A stretch of DNA of 55,000 nucleotides from Mesostigma viride (GCA_009746045.1 RPFO01000080.1:3330251-3385250), one strand, 5' to 3'. Counted from the first letter of the stretch, positions 1 through 10,560 are shown. Translations and numbers: made by a program. The notes: a model not told the origin generated them from the sequence alone.

Positions 1-1494
1 GCGCTTGTCACGAGGGTACTGCACCGGCCGGCCCTTTTTGTGCCTAGGCTGAGTGTGGTTCCGGAGTGCAGGCCTAGGTAGCTTCTAACGTACGTCACTA
101 GACCTTGTTACCTGCGCCAGCCGCCAGGCGTGGCGCAACTGTGATTGGCAGTCAGTACACCTTGTACCTGCGCCAGCCGGCAGGCCTGCGTGGCGCAATG
201 TGAATGATAGTCAGTACTTAGAGTGGTGTAGGGGACGTAGGGAGGCCTCTTTTCAGCTTCGCAACTTGATCCCAGCATTTGCTGGCAAGGTCGGCTGGCC
301 GCTATGGCGGCTGCGCTGAATGTATAAGACGATGCTATCGGCCTCTCCGGGCGTGGAGAGGCCTGGAATAAAATTCTTTATGTTCGCCACCCACCGTTAC
401 AGGCCACGGTAATGGTTGTTGGGTGGGGGCTCTACGTTTTGAGTAAAATGGTGTGATTTCCGGCGCTGGGCCCACTGACGATTCCCCTCTACCCCTGGGT
501 GCGGCAAGCGGCTTCCTGACACTGGGGAAGCTGCGATTTTAGTCGGACAACGTCAGGGAAGGAGCCATACAGGCCAGGGCCAGCGGCTACGGTGGAAAGA
601 ATCACAGGTGGAGGCGAATCTGCCTTAAACGTGGAGATGGCTAGCGCGGGGTGCCAGGGTAGCCCATAACTGCCAGGAGCCTGACAGCGGACCCGATCTT
701 TCGGCCTGTGGCCAGACGGGAGTTTCGGGGAGGATGCGGGGCTGGAGCGAATCTTGGTGGGAGGAGCGCGCTCTTCATCATTGCCCAGTTTTTCAGCAAA
801 GAATGTTCGCCTGGCGGGGCTGAAATTCTTGCTGTTTTATCGCCTTGTTTTTATCCTGCATGTATGATGCATTATAGGAAAAGCGATAAAGAGTTCGGTT
901 CAGCCAGGGGGGCATATCTATGCCATAAAAAATTTCCTACAACAACACAAGCCCTGGTCAGGGCCTTGGCTAAGCAGTTTCCAAGCCAAGGCCTTGGTAG
1001 GGTAGAGGGCCTATCGCCACAAAGGTTTCAATGCCGGGAAATCCCAGCCTCGGGGGTGGGGCTGGTGATGGGTCCTGGGCTTGTGAGAGACGGTCCGGGG
1101 GCGTAAGGCCTAATGAGCAGCCGCTGGAAACCGCCCCCTAACGGGGGGAACGACATGGGTGCCGCCCTGCGTCCGCCGGGAAACCGTAGCGGCCACACGG
1201 GGGCGGCAGTACAGCCGTGGCAGCGTGCAGGGGGGGGGCCATGGGCGGAAAGAAAATCGGCACCAAGGTTGGCGACAGCCTTGGTGGCCAAGAAGGCTAG
1301 GTGTGGGGGCAACACCTTGTGTTCGAGTATGCTGGGCCCCCAGCATGGTGCTACAATAACCAACTTGATAATGATGTGCACTGAGTTTGAAGGTGTGGTA
1401 TAGGCTGTCCGTATAAAGCCTAGCACACAAAAATGTAAAATAAATGTTTCTCTTGGTGGGAAGGAACTCCAATGGACCAAAAACAAGAAATGTA
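1..1494. repeat. Unknown dispersed repeat A, copy 1 (long form)
   Basis: Bases 1-259 recur at 1575-1839 and bases 1306-1494 recur at 1868-2056, with near identity. Copy 1 has about 1 kb between these blocks (260-1305) that is missing from copy 2. The open frames inside it (for example at 708-1106) show no domain and are probably chance. The left end may lie outside the window. It could be a non-autonomous transposon or SINE/LINE-like unit; no terminal inverted repeat or coding capacity was seen. Confidence 0.6.
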
Positions 1495-1574
1495 TTTGCT
1501 GAGCTTCGCTCATTTTATATATGACGCGTGGACGGGCTCAAAGGGGACCGACCTGCCGTAGGTAGCGTAAGACT

Positions 1575-2056
1575 AGCGCTTGTCACGAGGGTATAGTATA
1601 CTGCACCGGCCGGCCCTTTTTGTGCCTAGGCTGAGTGTGGTTCCGGAGTGCAGGCCTAGGTAGCTTCTAACGTACGTCACTAGACCTTGTTACCTGCGCC
1701 AGCCGCCAGGCGTGGCGCAACTGTGATTGGCAGTCAGTACACCTTGTACCTGCGCCAGCCGGCAGGCCTGCGTGGCGCAATGTGAATGATAGTCAGTACT
1801 TAGAGTGGTGTAGGGGACGTAGGGAGGCCTCTTTTCAGCTCCCACCCACCCACCCACGCTGCTAAGAGGGGCAACACCTTGTGTTCGAGTATGCTGGGCC
1901 CCCAGCATGGTGCTACAATAACCAACTTGATAATGATGTGCACTGAGTTTGAAGGTGTGGTATAGGCTGTCCGTATAAAGCCTAGCACACAAAAATGTAA
2001 AATAAATGTTTCTCTTGGTGGGAAGGAACTCCAATGGACCAAAAACAAGAAATGTA
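1575..2056. repeat. Unknown dispersed repeat A, copy 2 (internally deleted)
   Basis: This copy starts with the same bases as position 1 (GCGCTTGTCACGAGGGTA, then a 6-bp insertion) and joins the 5' block directly to the 3' block. It ends in AAGAAATGTA and runs straight into a (GGAT)n array. Copy 1 ends at the same bases but without the array. The shared 3' boundary suggests that the end is a true element terminus and that the tetranucleotide array grew from its tail. Confidence 0.6.
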
Positions 2057-2421
2057 TGGATGGATGGATGGATGGATGGATGGATGGATGGATGGATGGA
2101 TGGATGGATGGATGGATGGATGGATGGATGGATGGATGGATGGATGGATGGATGGATGGATGGATGGATGGATGGATGGATGGATGGATGGATGGATGGA
2201 TGGATGGATGGATGGATGGATGGATGGATGGATGGATGGATGGATGGATGGATGGATGGATGGATGGATGGATGGATGGATGGATGGATGGATGGATGGA
2301 TGGATGGATGGATGGATGGATGGATGGGATGGATGGATGGATGGATGGATGGATGGATGGATGGATGGATGGATGGATGGATGGATGGATGGATGGATGG
2401 ATGGATGGATGGATGGATGGG
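2055..2421. repeat. (GGAT)n tetranucleotide microsatellite
   Basis: About 90 uninterrupted copies of GGAT with one single-base slip near 2326 (GGGAT). It is open in several frames on both strands, giving apparent proteins of Trp-Met-Asp-Gly or His-Pro-Ser-Ile repeats, which are artefacts. It sits exactly at the 3' end of repeat A copy 2. Confidence 0.95.
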
Positions 2422-2539
2422 GACACGCAAACCTACCGGTCTAATCTAGGGACAGACATGGATTGATGGATGCCGAAAAAATAACTTGCATGAAACGAGA
2501 AAGAAATAATTTGTTATCTTAGGAATAAATAATTGCAGG

Positions 2540-3175
2540 CCAAGATACATGTATCGGTCGCTCAACACCTAATGGCACTCGAAGGACCTGGGCGAGCACC
2601 GCAAGCCAGCACATGCTCCTCAAGGTCCTGGTCCTCAAGGTGCTCACCTATGGCGCCGAGGCATGCATGGACGCTCATGGACACGCTGGCCACACGGCTG
2701 AACGGCACGGTAACCAAGATGCTTCGCCATGCAGGCCCTGAACGTAGGGTTTTCCACACATAGGTCTTTAGAATCTTTGTACCACCTGGTACATGCCGGC
2801 TCGCATTTCGGACAAGATCAGACAGCGTAGGATAGCATTCGTAGGACATCTTGCTCGCACCTGACAGGTAGATGTCCACCCACCTCGGTCTGGCCGGCCC
2901 CCAGCGGCTTGGCCAGCCAGGGCGCCGGCGGCGTGTCCTGACCTGGCCTGGCCCCAAGGACATTCCTAAAAGGGTAGGTAAACATGTCACGACCTACCCA
3001 CAGCAGTTGTTGGCTGACCTAGTGGTCCCAGCCCCGTTTGAACATCGCATTCACTCCCTCTCTCTTGCTTGGACTGCTATGCAGAACAAGAAGAGGTGGA
3101 AGACGACCCAGCTCACACGCCAGCCCAGCTGTGGGCAAGCCCCCTCCCCCCAAAAGGAAGGGGCGCTTTGCTGAG
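2540..3175 (+). pseudogene. Decayed LINE reverse transcriptase C-terminal fragment
   Basis: Split over several frames, the translation reads like the segment after the RT domain of a non-LTR retrotransposon: LLKVLVLKVLTYGAEA, then LNGTVTKMLRH, then IRQRRIAFVGHLAR. The same motifs occur in order in the better-preserved minus-strand LINE at 32943-33521 (FKALVLSIFLYGCEAWTL, LDGTVTRMLRH, IRHRRLLFAGHLAR). Frameshifts and stops separate the blocks, so it is a dead fragment. The RT catalytic part is absent. Confidence 0.65.
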
Positions 3176-3332
3176 TAGAGTAGCTAGGGTTTTCTAGATT
3201 AGAATAGCTTCGAGTTAGATTAGCTCGGTTTCGCGGCTTCGCCCACCTCAATCCATCCAGCAAGGGAATATGTGCCACATACATGATCTCCCAACGGAGT
3301 CATGTTATAATTTAATTTTAATTTTTTAATAC

Positions 3333-4013
3333 ATGTATCGTACCGTCGGCCAAGGCACCGTGAAACTTGAGGCAGTTGCCGCCAAGGTAGACGCCCTGGC
3401 CACGCAGGTCCCCGAGATCGCCGAGCGAACGGCCACCATCGCCGCCCAACCTGCTGGTAGGGCTAGTGATGACCCCTCGACTCGCGCCTCCTGGGCGGAC
3501 CTGCTCAAGAGCCAGGCATCCTCTACCACGACCGCCATCACCACCAAGCTCCAGGAGCTGGAAGACACGCGCCGCGAGGCCGCTGACCGCGACCGTCGCC
3601 GCTGCCGGGTCATCCTCAGGCGCTTCGACATGCTGCCGGAGGAGACCCCAGACTCTCTTCTCGACGAGCTGAAGAAACAGCTCTTGGCGCGCATGCAGCT
3701 GCCAGGTGCGATACTGCAGGGCGCCTACCGCCTGCCCCATCCACGGGCCAAGGCTGGGCCCCCTCCAGTGGTCCTCACCTTCAGCGACATCACAGCCCGA
3801 GTTCGGTTCCTCTCTCGCCGCAAGAAGCTGGTGGACACCTCCTGGTCGCTTGACGACGACCTGACGCCAGCCCAGCAGCAGCAACGCCGCGATCAGTGGC
3901 CCGACTACATCCGCCACAAGACCAACCCCGAGAAGCCCCAAGTGTACTGGCGGGGCGGGGACCTCTACGTCAACAAGAAACTGTGGAAGCCCCCCCGGGC
4001 TTCCCCGGGATAG
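3333..4013 (+). CDS. LINE ORF1-like RNA-binding protein, 5'-truncated
   Basis: The frame is open for 226 codons. The apparent ATG at 3333 lies inside the target-site duplication, so it is not the native start; element sequence begins at 3347. The N-terminal half is predicted helical (KLEAVAAKVDALATQVPEIA and TTKLQELEDTRREAADRDRR), consistent with a coiled coil. The C-terminal half (VILRRFDMLPEE, RLPHPRAKAGPP, then FLSRRKKLVDTSWSLDDDL and PAQQQQRRDQWPDY) resembles the RRM-plus-CTD part of L1 ORF1 proteins (Transposase_22). The order matches the minus-strand copies at 18.9-20.1, 28-29.2 and 30.2-31.4 kb. Likely role: RNA-binding chaperone of a retroelement RNP. Family assignment is from pattern, not search. 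Confidence 0.7.
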   Translation: MYRTVGQGTVKLEAVAAKVDALATQVPEIAERTATIAAQPAGRASDDPSTRASWADLLKSQASSTTTAITTKLQELEDTRREAADRDRRRCRVILRRFDMLPEETPDSLLDELKKQLLARMQLPGAILQGAYRLPHPRAKAGPPPVVLTFSDITARVRFLSRRKKLVDTSWSLDDDLTPAQQQQRRDQWPDYIRHKTNPEKPQVYWRGGDLYVNKKLWKPPRASPG

Positions 4014-4435
4014 AGCACTCCAGCTAGTTGTCTAGATGGGGGCAATCGATGATGGGATAGCTTAGGCATTACAGCACTTGAAACGATATTAGCGCACAGC
4101 GTTATAGTACCTTCAATTAGCTCTGGCACCTTGTGGCCATCAGCTTGCGCCTTAATTAGCCGACGTCTTGAGCCCACCTCACATTTGTAGCATAAGCTAT
4201 GCGTCAGCCTACCTATGGTATTGCACTGGTTGTATTGCACCCACAGTGTTGCGCCCCGGCACCATGCCGTGGAGAGAGCGCTCTGTGGCCTGCCCACCTG
4301 CGGCAGTGAGAGAAGCTAGGGCGCCCTCCCTCCTTCTCACTGTGTATATAGGGTTGAAGGTTCCTTTACTCTGTATTGGCACCCACGTGACGCAGTCACG
4401 TGCTTATTAATTAATTAATTAATGTATCGTACCGT
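3333..4435 (+). mobile_element. ORF1-only non-LTR retroelement, copy E, with 14-bp TSD
   Basis: The 14 bases ATGTATCGTACCGT occur at 3333-3346 and again at 4422-4435 and bracket an insert of 3347-4421. The insert holds an ORF1-type coding region (to 4013), about 400 bp of 3' UTR, the sequence CACGTGACGCAGTCACGTG and an (AATT)n tail. Direct repeats of this length plus a simple-repeat tail are the hallmark of target-primed reverse transcription. The copy is 5'-truncated, because the coding frame enters from the target duplication. No RT/ORF2 follows. The 3' UTR recurs as a solo fragment at 50024-50373. Confidence 0.85.
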
Positions 4436-4626
4436 TATCCGCATCGATCATTAGTAGAAGGGAATCCGAAGGGCTAATTGGCAGAGTTTTGCTGCCCATG
4501 GAAGACAACCCTCATGGTAACATAGCTGCCACGCAGGTCACAAATGCCCAATGAGCGCGAACTAGAAAGGAGAACCGATCAGCATATTTACATCTGCTCG
4601 CTGTTAATGAGTGTTGTGTGCATATT

Positions 4627-4652
4627 ACATAACTAATTAATTAATTAATTAA
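4627..4652. repeat. (AATT)n tail-like tract
   Basis: TAATTAATTAATTAATTAAA followed by CTCCCC. Similar tracts mark the 3' ends of retroelement copies at about 4410, 18411, 18438, 27568, 29959, 31417 and 31931. The neighbouring sequence could not be matched to a known copy, so this may be an orphan element end. Confidence 0.5.
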
Positions 4653-4803
4653 ACTCCCCTACCAGCCATTAAGGATGTACTCCAGCACGCAAAATGTACT
4701 TCGTACCGAAGTTTGTCTTTTTATGCTGAAAATTGTCATGCATGATGTTTGCAACCAAAATAGACCTCGTACAAAGTTTGGTATCGATCGGACGTCATCT
4801 TGG

Positions 4804-5530
4804 TGACATTTGCTAGCAATACAGGTACATTTTTGTCATTTTAAATTAAATTAAATAGTAATAAATAGGAAACAGTACTAAATCACGTCAAACCATCATG
4901 GATATTTGCAAGCAACCTAATTACCACTAGAATAGACCATGCACAAAGTTTGGGGTCAATCTGAACTCAAAATAGTGACATTTGCTAGCATAAATACTGC
5001 ATTTTTTGCCATTTTCAAGCATTTTGCTCAGTGTAAGCTACTAAACAATATCAAACTACGTCATAAAGCTATGAAATATTGGAAGCAACCTAATTACAAC
5101 TAGAATAGACCATGCACAAAGTTTGGGCTCAGCTTGATGTCAAAATAGTGACGTTTGCTAGCATAAATGGTGCATTTTTTGCCATTTTCAAGCATTTTGC
5201 TCAGTGTAAGCTACTACACAATATCAAACTATGTCAGAAAGCTATGAAATGTTGGAAGCAACCTAAACACCACTAGATTAGACCATGGGCCAAGTTTGGG
5301 CCCAGTTTGATCTCAAAATAGTGACGTTTGCTAGCATAAATGGTGCAATTTTTGCCTTTTTCAAGCATTTTGGTAAGTATAGTTGCCTCAAACTATGTCA
5401 GAAAACTGTGAATTGTTGTAAATAACCTGTTTGTCACTACATTAGACCATCCTCAACTTGTAAGGTCAGGCATAGGTAAAGGTAGTGACATTTGCTAGCA
5501 CTATATATGAGCAGATTATGCCTCTTTTCG
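4804..5530. repeat. AT-rich tandem repeat, period about 173 bp
   Basis: The motif GACRTTTGCTAGCA recurs at 4804, 4977, 5150, 5323 and 5487, spacings of 173, 173, 173 and 164. Other unit landmarks are GACCATGCACAAAGTTTGG and CATTTTCAAGCATTTTG. Inner units are most alike and outer ones are decayed, as expected for a small satellite block. Base composition is much richer in A+T than the surrounding DNA. No coding frame survives. Confidence 0.85.
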
Positions 5531-5934
5531 CATATACACATTAAAAATAACAAGACAATATTAAATCATGGCCTTAATACAAGGTGTGCAAATGCAAATC
5601 ACACCAGATCGGATGACCCATGATGGGTGGCTGCATGCCAACACATCTACCAGGCTGCAGGGTGAGAGGCCACATCGCTACAAGACAGGAATCCTCGCAA
5701 TTGCACACCGCTAGTACACTGCATACCCCAAGAGGATTTGGCTACAAGCCATAAAAGTTTGGCCATGCTAACACATTCTTCATCCAAGCAAAGTGCAGTC
5801 TCTCCAAACTCAACTCATTGATGCAACTAGGCCAGGCGAGCATGCTCTACTTGCCGATAACCATGAGTAAACTTGTGTACCACTTCATTCCATGCGCCGG
5901 TAGATGGCACCGTCTCATCTACCAGTCATCCCCG

Positions 5935-6095
5935 GCTCCCATTCCGCATCCTCCTCTCCGTCTCCCTCTCCCTCTTCCTCCTCCCCCTCCCCCTCCCATT
6001 CTCCCTTCCCCTCTCCCTCCCCTCTCCCCCTCCTCCCCTCCTCCTCCCCCTCTTCCTCCCCCTCTTCCTCTCCCTCTTCCTCCTCCTCCCCGCCT
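5935..6095. repeat. CT-rich low-complexity tract
   Basis: A run of CTCCCC/CTTCCT-type units, polypyrimidine on the plus strand. Apparent proteins of Pro/Ser/Leu or Glu/Gly repeats here are artefacts. The tract lies just downstream of the minus-strand gene at 6144-7927. Confidence 0.9.
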
Positions 6096-6143
6096 TCACT
6101 GTCACTGTGCACAGCAGGGACGGCATCGTCTATGTGGGTGCCA

Positions 6144-7493
6144 TCACCTGCGTTCACGGTGCCAGCCTAGCTCCTGTGGAAAGAAGCGAGCGCGGCCAAA
6201 TGCCTCGACTGGGTGTGGGCAGCCGCACACGAACTGCGTCACCTCCGCCAGGGCATGATAGTCCTGCCCATCAGCCCACATCGCCTTGATGAGCAGGTGA
6301 CCTCCCCTTTCCTGAACCTTAGTGACCCAGCCATGGAAGCGCTCCCTCTTCCTCGCTGTCCCCGGAAACATGGCACACAGGCGCATCCCGATAAGCGCAC
6401 GTGCTCCATGCTCGGCAAAGTAGGCATTGCAGTCATCCTTTGCTGCTGCCCTGGCGGCGGTGGCAGTCTTGTAATGCTCAAAGTCAATCTGCGGGTGCTC
6501 TTTCAACGCCGCCACCGTGGCAGCTGACAGTTTGCCGGTACCGATCAGCTCAGGCTGGTGCACCTCTGCCGTACCGCCCACTGTCCAGTGCTGCAGGTGT
6601 ACATCAGAAATGGGGACCGTCATCCCTGCGCTGCCGCCACCTAATGTCACTCTAGAAAACTGGCCCGTCCACGACGGTGCGTAGTAAGGAGAGGCGACAA
6701 TGCTGTCACGCTCCGTGCGATCGCCTTTCAGATCAAGGACCTTCACCAGCATGTGTGGTGCTTACGGCATTCCCTGCCCGCAGGTGACGGCTGGCCGCTT
6801 AACAACGAGTAGGCCGCCGCGTCGTACGAGGCTTCCATTCACCTTGAAGGTGTGCCTGCCGGAAATCAGTGTGCGCAAAGCAGGCGTTGCCGTTGATGTG
6901 CTCCCTCGCGCAGCGGGCGCACATGCGCGGTTGATCTGCGCTTGAATCTCGCGGGCAGGGCAAGCGACGTGTGAGATGACTTGTTTTATGGGCAGCCTCA
7001 GTGCTCGTGTTGCCCGCGCAACCGACTGGTCGCCTGCAGATCGCAGCGGTAAGGGTACCGCCTTGTTCGCTTGCAGTTCACGCTTCTCTTTGAGCTTTTG
7101 CTCCATGATGTTGAACAGATTCTCGTTGTTGGCACGCACATCCTCCACGGACTTTGGCACCTGCTCAATCCATCCGTCCAGCAACTGCTGCTTCTCAGCG
7201 GCGACGATGTCGGGAAAAAGGCTGTGAAGGCTAGCGCAGGTACATCTCCTGGCACCGCCCTCGTCCCATTCAAAAAGCAGCACTAGACCAGGACTTCCTT
7301 TGGGGGCCTTGCCACGCTCTATGAGGAGGCACCCATAGACAGGATCTCCCTGCGGGGTGTACCCAATGGGCGTGACCCCGTCACAAGCCTCGCCATTAGG
7401 CCCTGTGGGCTGCCACTTGTTCACCGGTGCATTTACCAACGTCTCCGATGCGGCTAGGCGCCAGCGGACATACACGGTCATATCCGGCCCCAA
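6144..7493 (-). CDS. Unrecognised protein, C-terminal part, one in-frame interruption
   Basis: Two blocks share one frame: 7493-6762 (243 codons) and 6752-6144 (202 codons), separated only by a TAA, three codons and a new Met. The sequence at the break, ATGCC/GTAAGC, is also a good 5' splice site, so either a nonsense mutation or a short intron could explain it. The first block has a mixed alpha/beta look (VYVRWRLA, GSPGLVLLFEWDEGG) and a charged helix (NIMEQKLKEKRELQANK). The second contains VQERGGHLLIKAMWADGQD, which could be a small beta-barrel. I do not recognise the family. The 7493 start is not a convincing initiator; the frame probably continues from 7478-7927 through a one-base shift. 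Confidence 0.45.
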
Positions 7494-7927
7494 AACACTT
7501 CGAGATCGAACACCTTCGAAGAGCGGTGCCTCTCCCTCTTGGCTTCGGTTGCTGGCTCATCATCCAAGTCGGCGGTGGCGCCCGCGCCCGCACCCGCGCC
7601 GGCGCCTGCGCCCCCACCCCCGCCCGCGCCCGCGCGCGCGCCTTGGGTGGCGCCCGCGCCCGCACCCGCGCCGGCGCCTGCGCCCCCGCCCCCGCCCGGG
7701 CCCGCGCCCGCGCCCGCGCCTTGGGTGGCGCCCGCGCCCGCACCCGCGCCTTCTCCCCCGCCCCCGCCCCCGCCCGCGCCCACGCCCGCGCCATGGGTGT
7801 GGCCCGCGGCTGGCTTCTTCGGAAATGCGTCCATCGATTTCACCCACCGGCCAAAGTCGCGGTGGATGCACCCTTTCAGCCACGTTGTGACATCAAGCGC
7901 GGCGTCCCCAATAGAACAGTCATGCAA
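7478..7927 (-). CDS. Unrecognised protein, N-terminal part with Gly/Ala repeat
   Basis: The minus-strand frame opens with a plausible folded segment (LDVTTWLKGCIHRDFGRWVK), passes through about 75 residues of Gly-Ala repeat encoded by a GC-rich hexamer tract (7575-7800), and resumes with an acidic/basic stretch ending SSKVFDLEVFWGRI before a stop. A +1 shift at that point would continue into VYVRWR of the downstream block, giving a 'vF.v.W....vyVrWr' pattern loosely like a chromo-type barrel. That join is inferred. It may be a pseudogene or contain a small intron or sequencing error. Confidence 0.4.
   Translation of the reverse strand: MHDCSIGDAALDVTTWLKGCIHRDFGRWVKSMDAFPKKPAAGHTHGAGVGAGGGGGGGEGAGAGAGATQGAGAGAGPGGGGGAGAGAGAGAGATQGARAGAGGGGGAGAGAGAGAGATADLDDEPATEAKRERHRSSKVFDLEVFWGRI
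7575..7800. repeat. GC-rich hexamer tract (GCGCCC-type)
   Basis: Imperfect GCGCCC/GCACCC hexamers with three copies of a longer unit containing CCTTGGGTGGCGCC. It codes for Gly-Ala repeats in the minus-strand frame and generates long spurious frames in the others. Confidence 0.85.
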
Positions 7928-8169
7928 TATGAATAATCATTAGTATCAACGATGCGTTCATGCAGGCGTGAACTGTGAAATACAACAAGCATGCAACAAC
8001 GACTCCAGCACACTTAGTAAATACTGCTCATGATATCTGTGGCACATGCAACATGGTTAAAACACACATGGATGACCTGTATGGCTGCACATGAACTGTC
8101 CACCTAGAGAAGTCTAGAAATTCAGCATGATATCAAGAGCCATCCACACAAATATATGTCTTACCGCAG

Positions 8170-8600
8170 CTTAGGGCTTCTTCGGGTTGAGTTGGCGAAT
8201 CGAGCTTGTTGAGCCCTGCTCGAAGTAATGCTCAAATGCGATGCCCAGGCCCGCCAGCACATCATCAAATGTGATTAGTTTCACAGGTGGTCCGAAGAGT
8301 TCCAAACGTGGTTGCTAATTTTCAGGCAGTGCCTGAAGGCCGCCTCGAAAGTGAAACGCGAAAGTGAAAAGGGGTCACAAACCCTATGTTCATATCCTTG
8401 ACTCCCCCGTCGAGAACGAACCGAAAACCAGCGCCATGAACGAACTTGTGACGAGTAGATGACGACATCGTGGTTATGGCGTCGTACCCCCCCTGGTGCA
8501 GCTGCTGCTTTATCGCCGCCTTCCTGTCCTCTTGCTTCCGCCCGGGCGAAAACCAGGCGCTTCGCAATGCCTGGAGATGTGATATTCTAATGGGCTTCAT
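8170..8600 (-). other. Possible upstream coding blocks, unrecognised
   Basis: Two minus-strand stretches look more protein-like than their surroundings: 8600-8322 (92 codons, includes AITTMSSSTRHKFVHGAGFR) and about 8310-8185 (includes LITFDDVLAGLGIAFEHYF), the latter ending near CTGCG/GTAAGA, a plausible donor. They could be upstream exons of the gene at 6144-7927. There is no recognisable domain. Confidence 0.25.
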
Positions 8601-8752
8601 GCACTCGTGGCCGCACTCAGTCGAACGTCTCGTCGGTCACTAGGCTGCCGGCATGGGTGCTGCCGCTTAGCACTATGGCTGCGAACTTGCGCTTCCCATG
8701 GTGTCCCATCACCATGATAGCGAAAGCCAGGAAGCAGATAGCCACGATTATG

Positions 8753-9367
8753 TCCCAGCAAAGCCATAGCACACCTTCCGTTTCGACCGCCATGTCGGCC
8801 ACTAGTCCGGATAGCTCAATGTGCACCTGACCTTGACACTAATCGCACAAACAGCCACAATTTTGCAAGCAAGAAGACATGGCTACCTCGGCATTTCATG
8901 AAATGTACTTCGTGAAATGCATTTCGTGAAATGTACTAAGGAACGTGATTGGCCGGCGTTCGCTCGCCAAATCTCGCAAAATGTACTAAGGCACGTGATT
9001 GGTCCCGCAAAATGTACTAAGGAACGTGATTGGCCGGCGAAGATTCTGTAGGGAATTTTAATTGCAGCAAACAGAATCTTCGCCGGCCAATCACGTTCCT
9101 TAGTACATTTTGCGGGACCAATCACGTGCCTTAGTACATTTTGCGAGATTTGGCGAGCGAACGCCGGCCAATCACGTTCCTTAGTACATTTCACGAAATG
9201 CATTTCAAGAAGTACATTTCATGAAATGCCGAGGTAGCCATGTCTTCTTGCTTGCAAAATTGTGGCTGTTTGTGCGATTAGTGTCAAGGTCAGGTGCACA
9301 TTGAGCTATCCGGACTAGTGGCCGACATGGCGGTCGAAACGGAAGGTGTGCTATGGCTTTGCTGGGA
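8753..9367. repeat. Near-perfect palindrome, 296-bp arms, 23-bp loop
   Basis: Bases 8753-9048 are the reverse complement of 9072-9367, with the loop at 9049-9071. I found one mismatch, next to AATGTACTTC. Pairing holds through single-copy-looking sequence (8821-8880 versus 9240-9299 is exact). Each arm contains three direct copies of AAATGTACTAAGGMACGTGA followed by TTGG, that is, a CCAAT box beside a CACGT core on the opposite strand. Outside both arms the sequences differ. Candidates: fold-back element, hairpin RNA locus, or replication/assembly fold-back. Confidence 0.92.
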
Positions 9368-9369
9368 TG

Positions 9370-9990
9370 ATTATCATCGTAGTACATCATATGTATTACA
9401 GTACATTTCACGAAGTACATTTCATGGAGGCAGAGGGAAAGTTCCTGTTCATGGTGAGTCGGGGTTAGCAATCACGGCAATGTCGATACATGTACTTGCA
9501 GTATATACAAATGCCATAATGTCCTTAGATGCAGCATGAATGTCTATTGTTCGGATTTCTTTTATCACGATGCTTAGGATGCCTTCCGACAGAAATCTGC
9601 TGCGCTACAGGTCGGGAATACCTGAACTTGATATGCGTGGCCAGTGGCCATGGCAGCCGGGGTCGGTAAGAATTAACTTCGATAGCCATGAATAATGCGG
9701 AAAGTGAACGTTGTCCACCCGCTGCACAGGGAAAATGGCTGCACAGGAACGGCCTGACGTGATACTGTCGCAAAGCAGTTCTCATAAGCCGACAATTACA
9801 CATTCGACTTATGATCGATAATCGGCGCAGGCCTTCGACATTCAAGCGCGCATCGAAACGTCGTGAGGATTTCGGACATTTAGATGAAGTTGGATTGTTT
9901 TCGGCCCTCGTATTTGCCATGATCTTGGCCATCCAATCTTTTTGCTTCGTGCACAGTTTGCGTTTGCAGTTAAGCGTAGGTACATGACAA
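9370..9990. other. No gene recognised
   Basis: Only short frames are present. The bases just right of the palindrome repeat its CACGAAGTACATTTCATG motif once more (about 9409-9426), so the palindrome family extends slightly outward. Confidence 0.5.
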
Positions 9991-10078
9991 GCTTGCGTTT
10001 GCGTTTGCGTTTGCGTTTGCCTTTGCCTTTGCCTTTGCGTATACATTTGCATGTGCGCTTGCGTTGCCGTTTGCTTAT
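9988..10078. repeat. (TTTGCG)n hexamer tract
   Basis: TTGCGT/TTGCCT hexamers with decay at the right end (CATTTGCATGTGCG). It is the first of a series of hexamer arrays running to 12297. A frame through it on either strand is low complexity. Confidence 0.85.
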
Positions 10079-10560
10079 GCGTCCCAATGTATGTCTGGCT
10101 TTGGGCAATTCTATTTCCTTGTCGTTGGGATATGAGTGGGTGCTGGCGGTGGTGTTACTGTCGGCAGGTAGAGTGGCAGTGGCTTCAACTTCTGTTGCTT
10201 TTTCATTGCATTTGCATTTTCATTGGGTCTCTGTAGTTAACAACTGCTTTAAATATCTTTGTCAATAGCCGGCTTCAGCTGTAATTTCGATTGCATGTTG
10301 CTTTTGAATAGCATTCGCACTGGGCACATGCAGTGGGCATTAGGCATTGGTAGTGCAATTACACATGCAGTCACACTTGCAATTGCAATGAAGTTGAAAT
10401 TGAAGCTGCAGCTAAAATTTGCTACGTGCCTACTGGTACAGTCGCATGTGCAGTCAACTTTGTGCTTGTTTATTATTATTATTTCTTCTTCTTCTTATTT
10501 CTTATTATTATTATAATTTCTTCTTGCTTTTCGTAATGTGTGGTGGTTAGAATGGTGATG

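Noticed and set aside
708-1513. Overlapping ORFs in the first 1.5 kb
   Set aside because: They overlap on both strands with no motif and fall inside a repeat that recurs partly deleted.
3333-3347. ATG at 3333 as the start of the ORF1 protein
   Set aside because: It lies within the 14-bp target duplication, so it is host sequence fused by the insertion.
4804-5530. CRISPR array
   Set aside because: Repeat units are 173 bp and contiguous with no spacers, and the window is eukaryotic.
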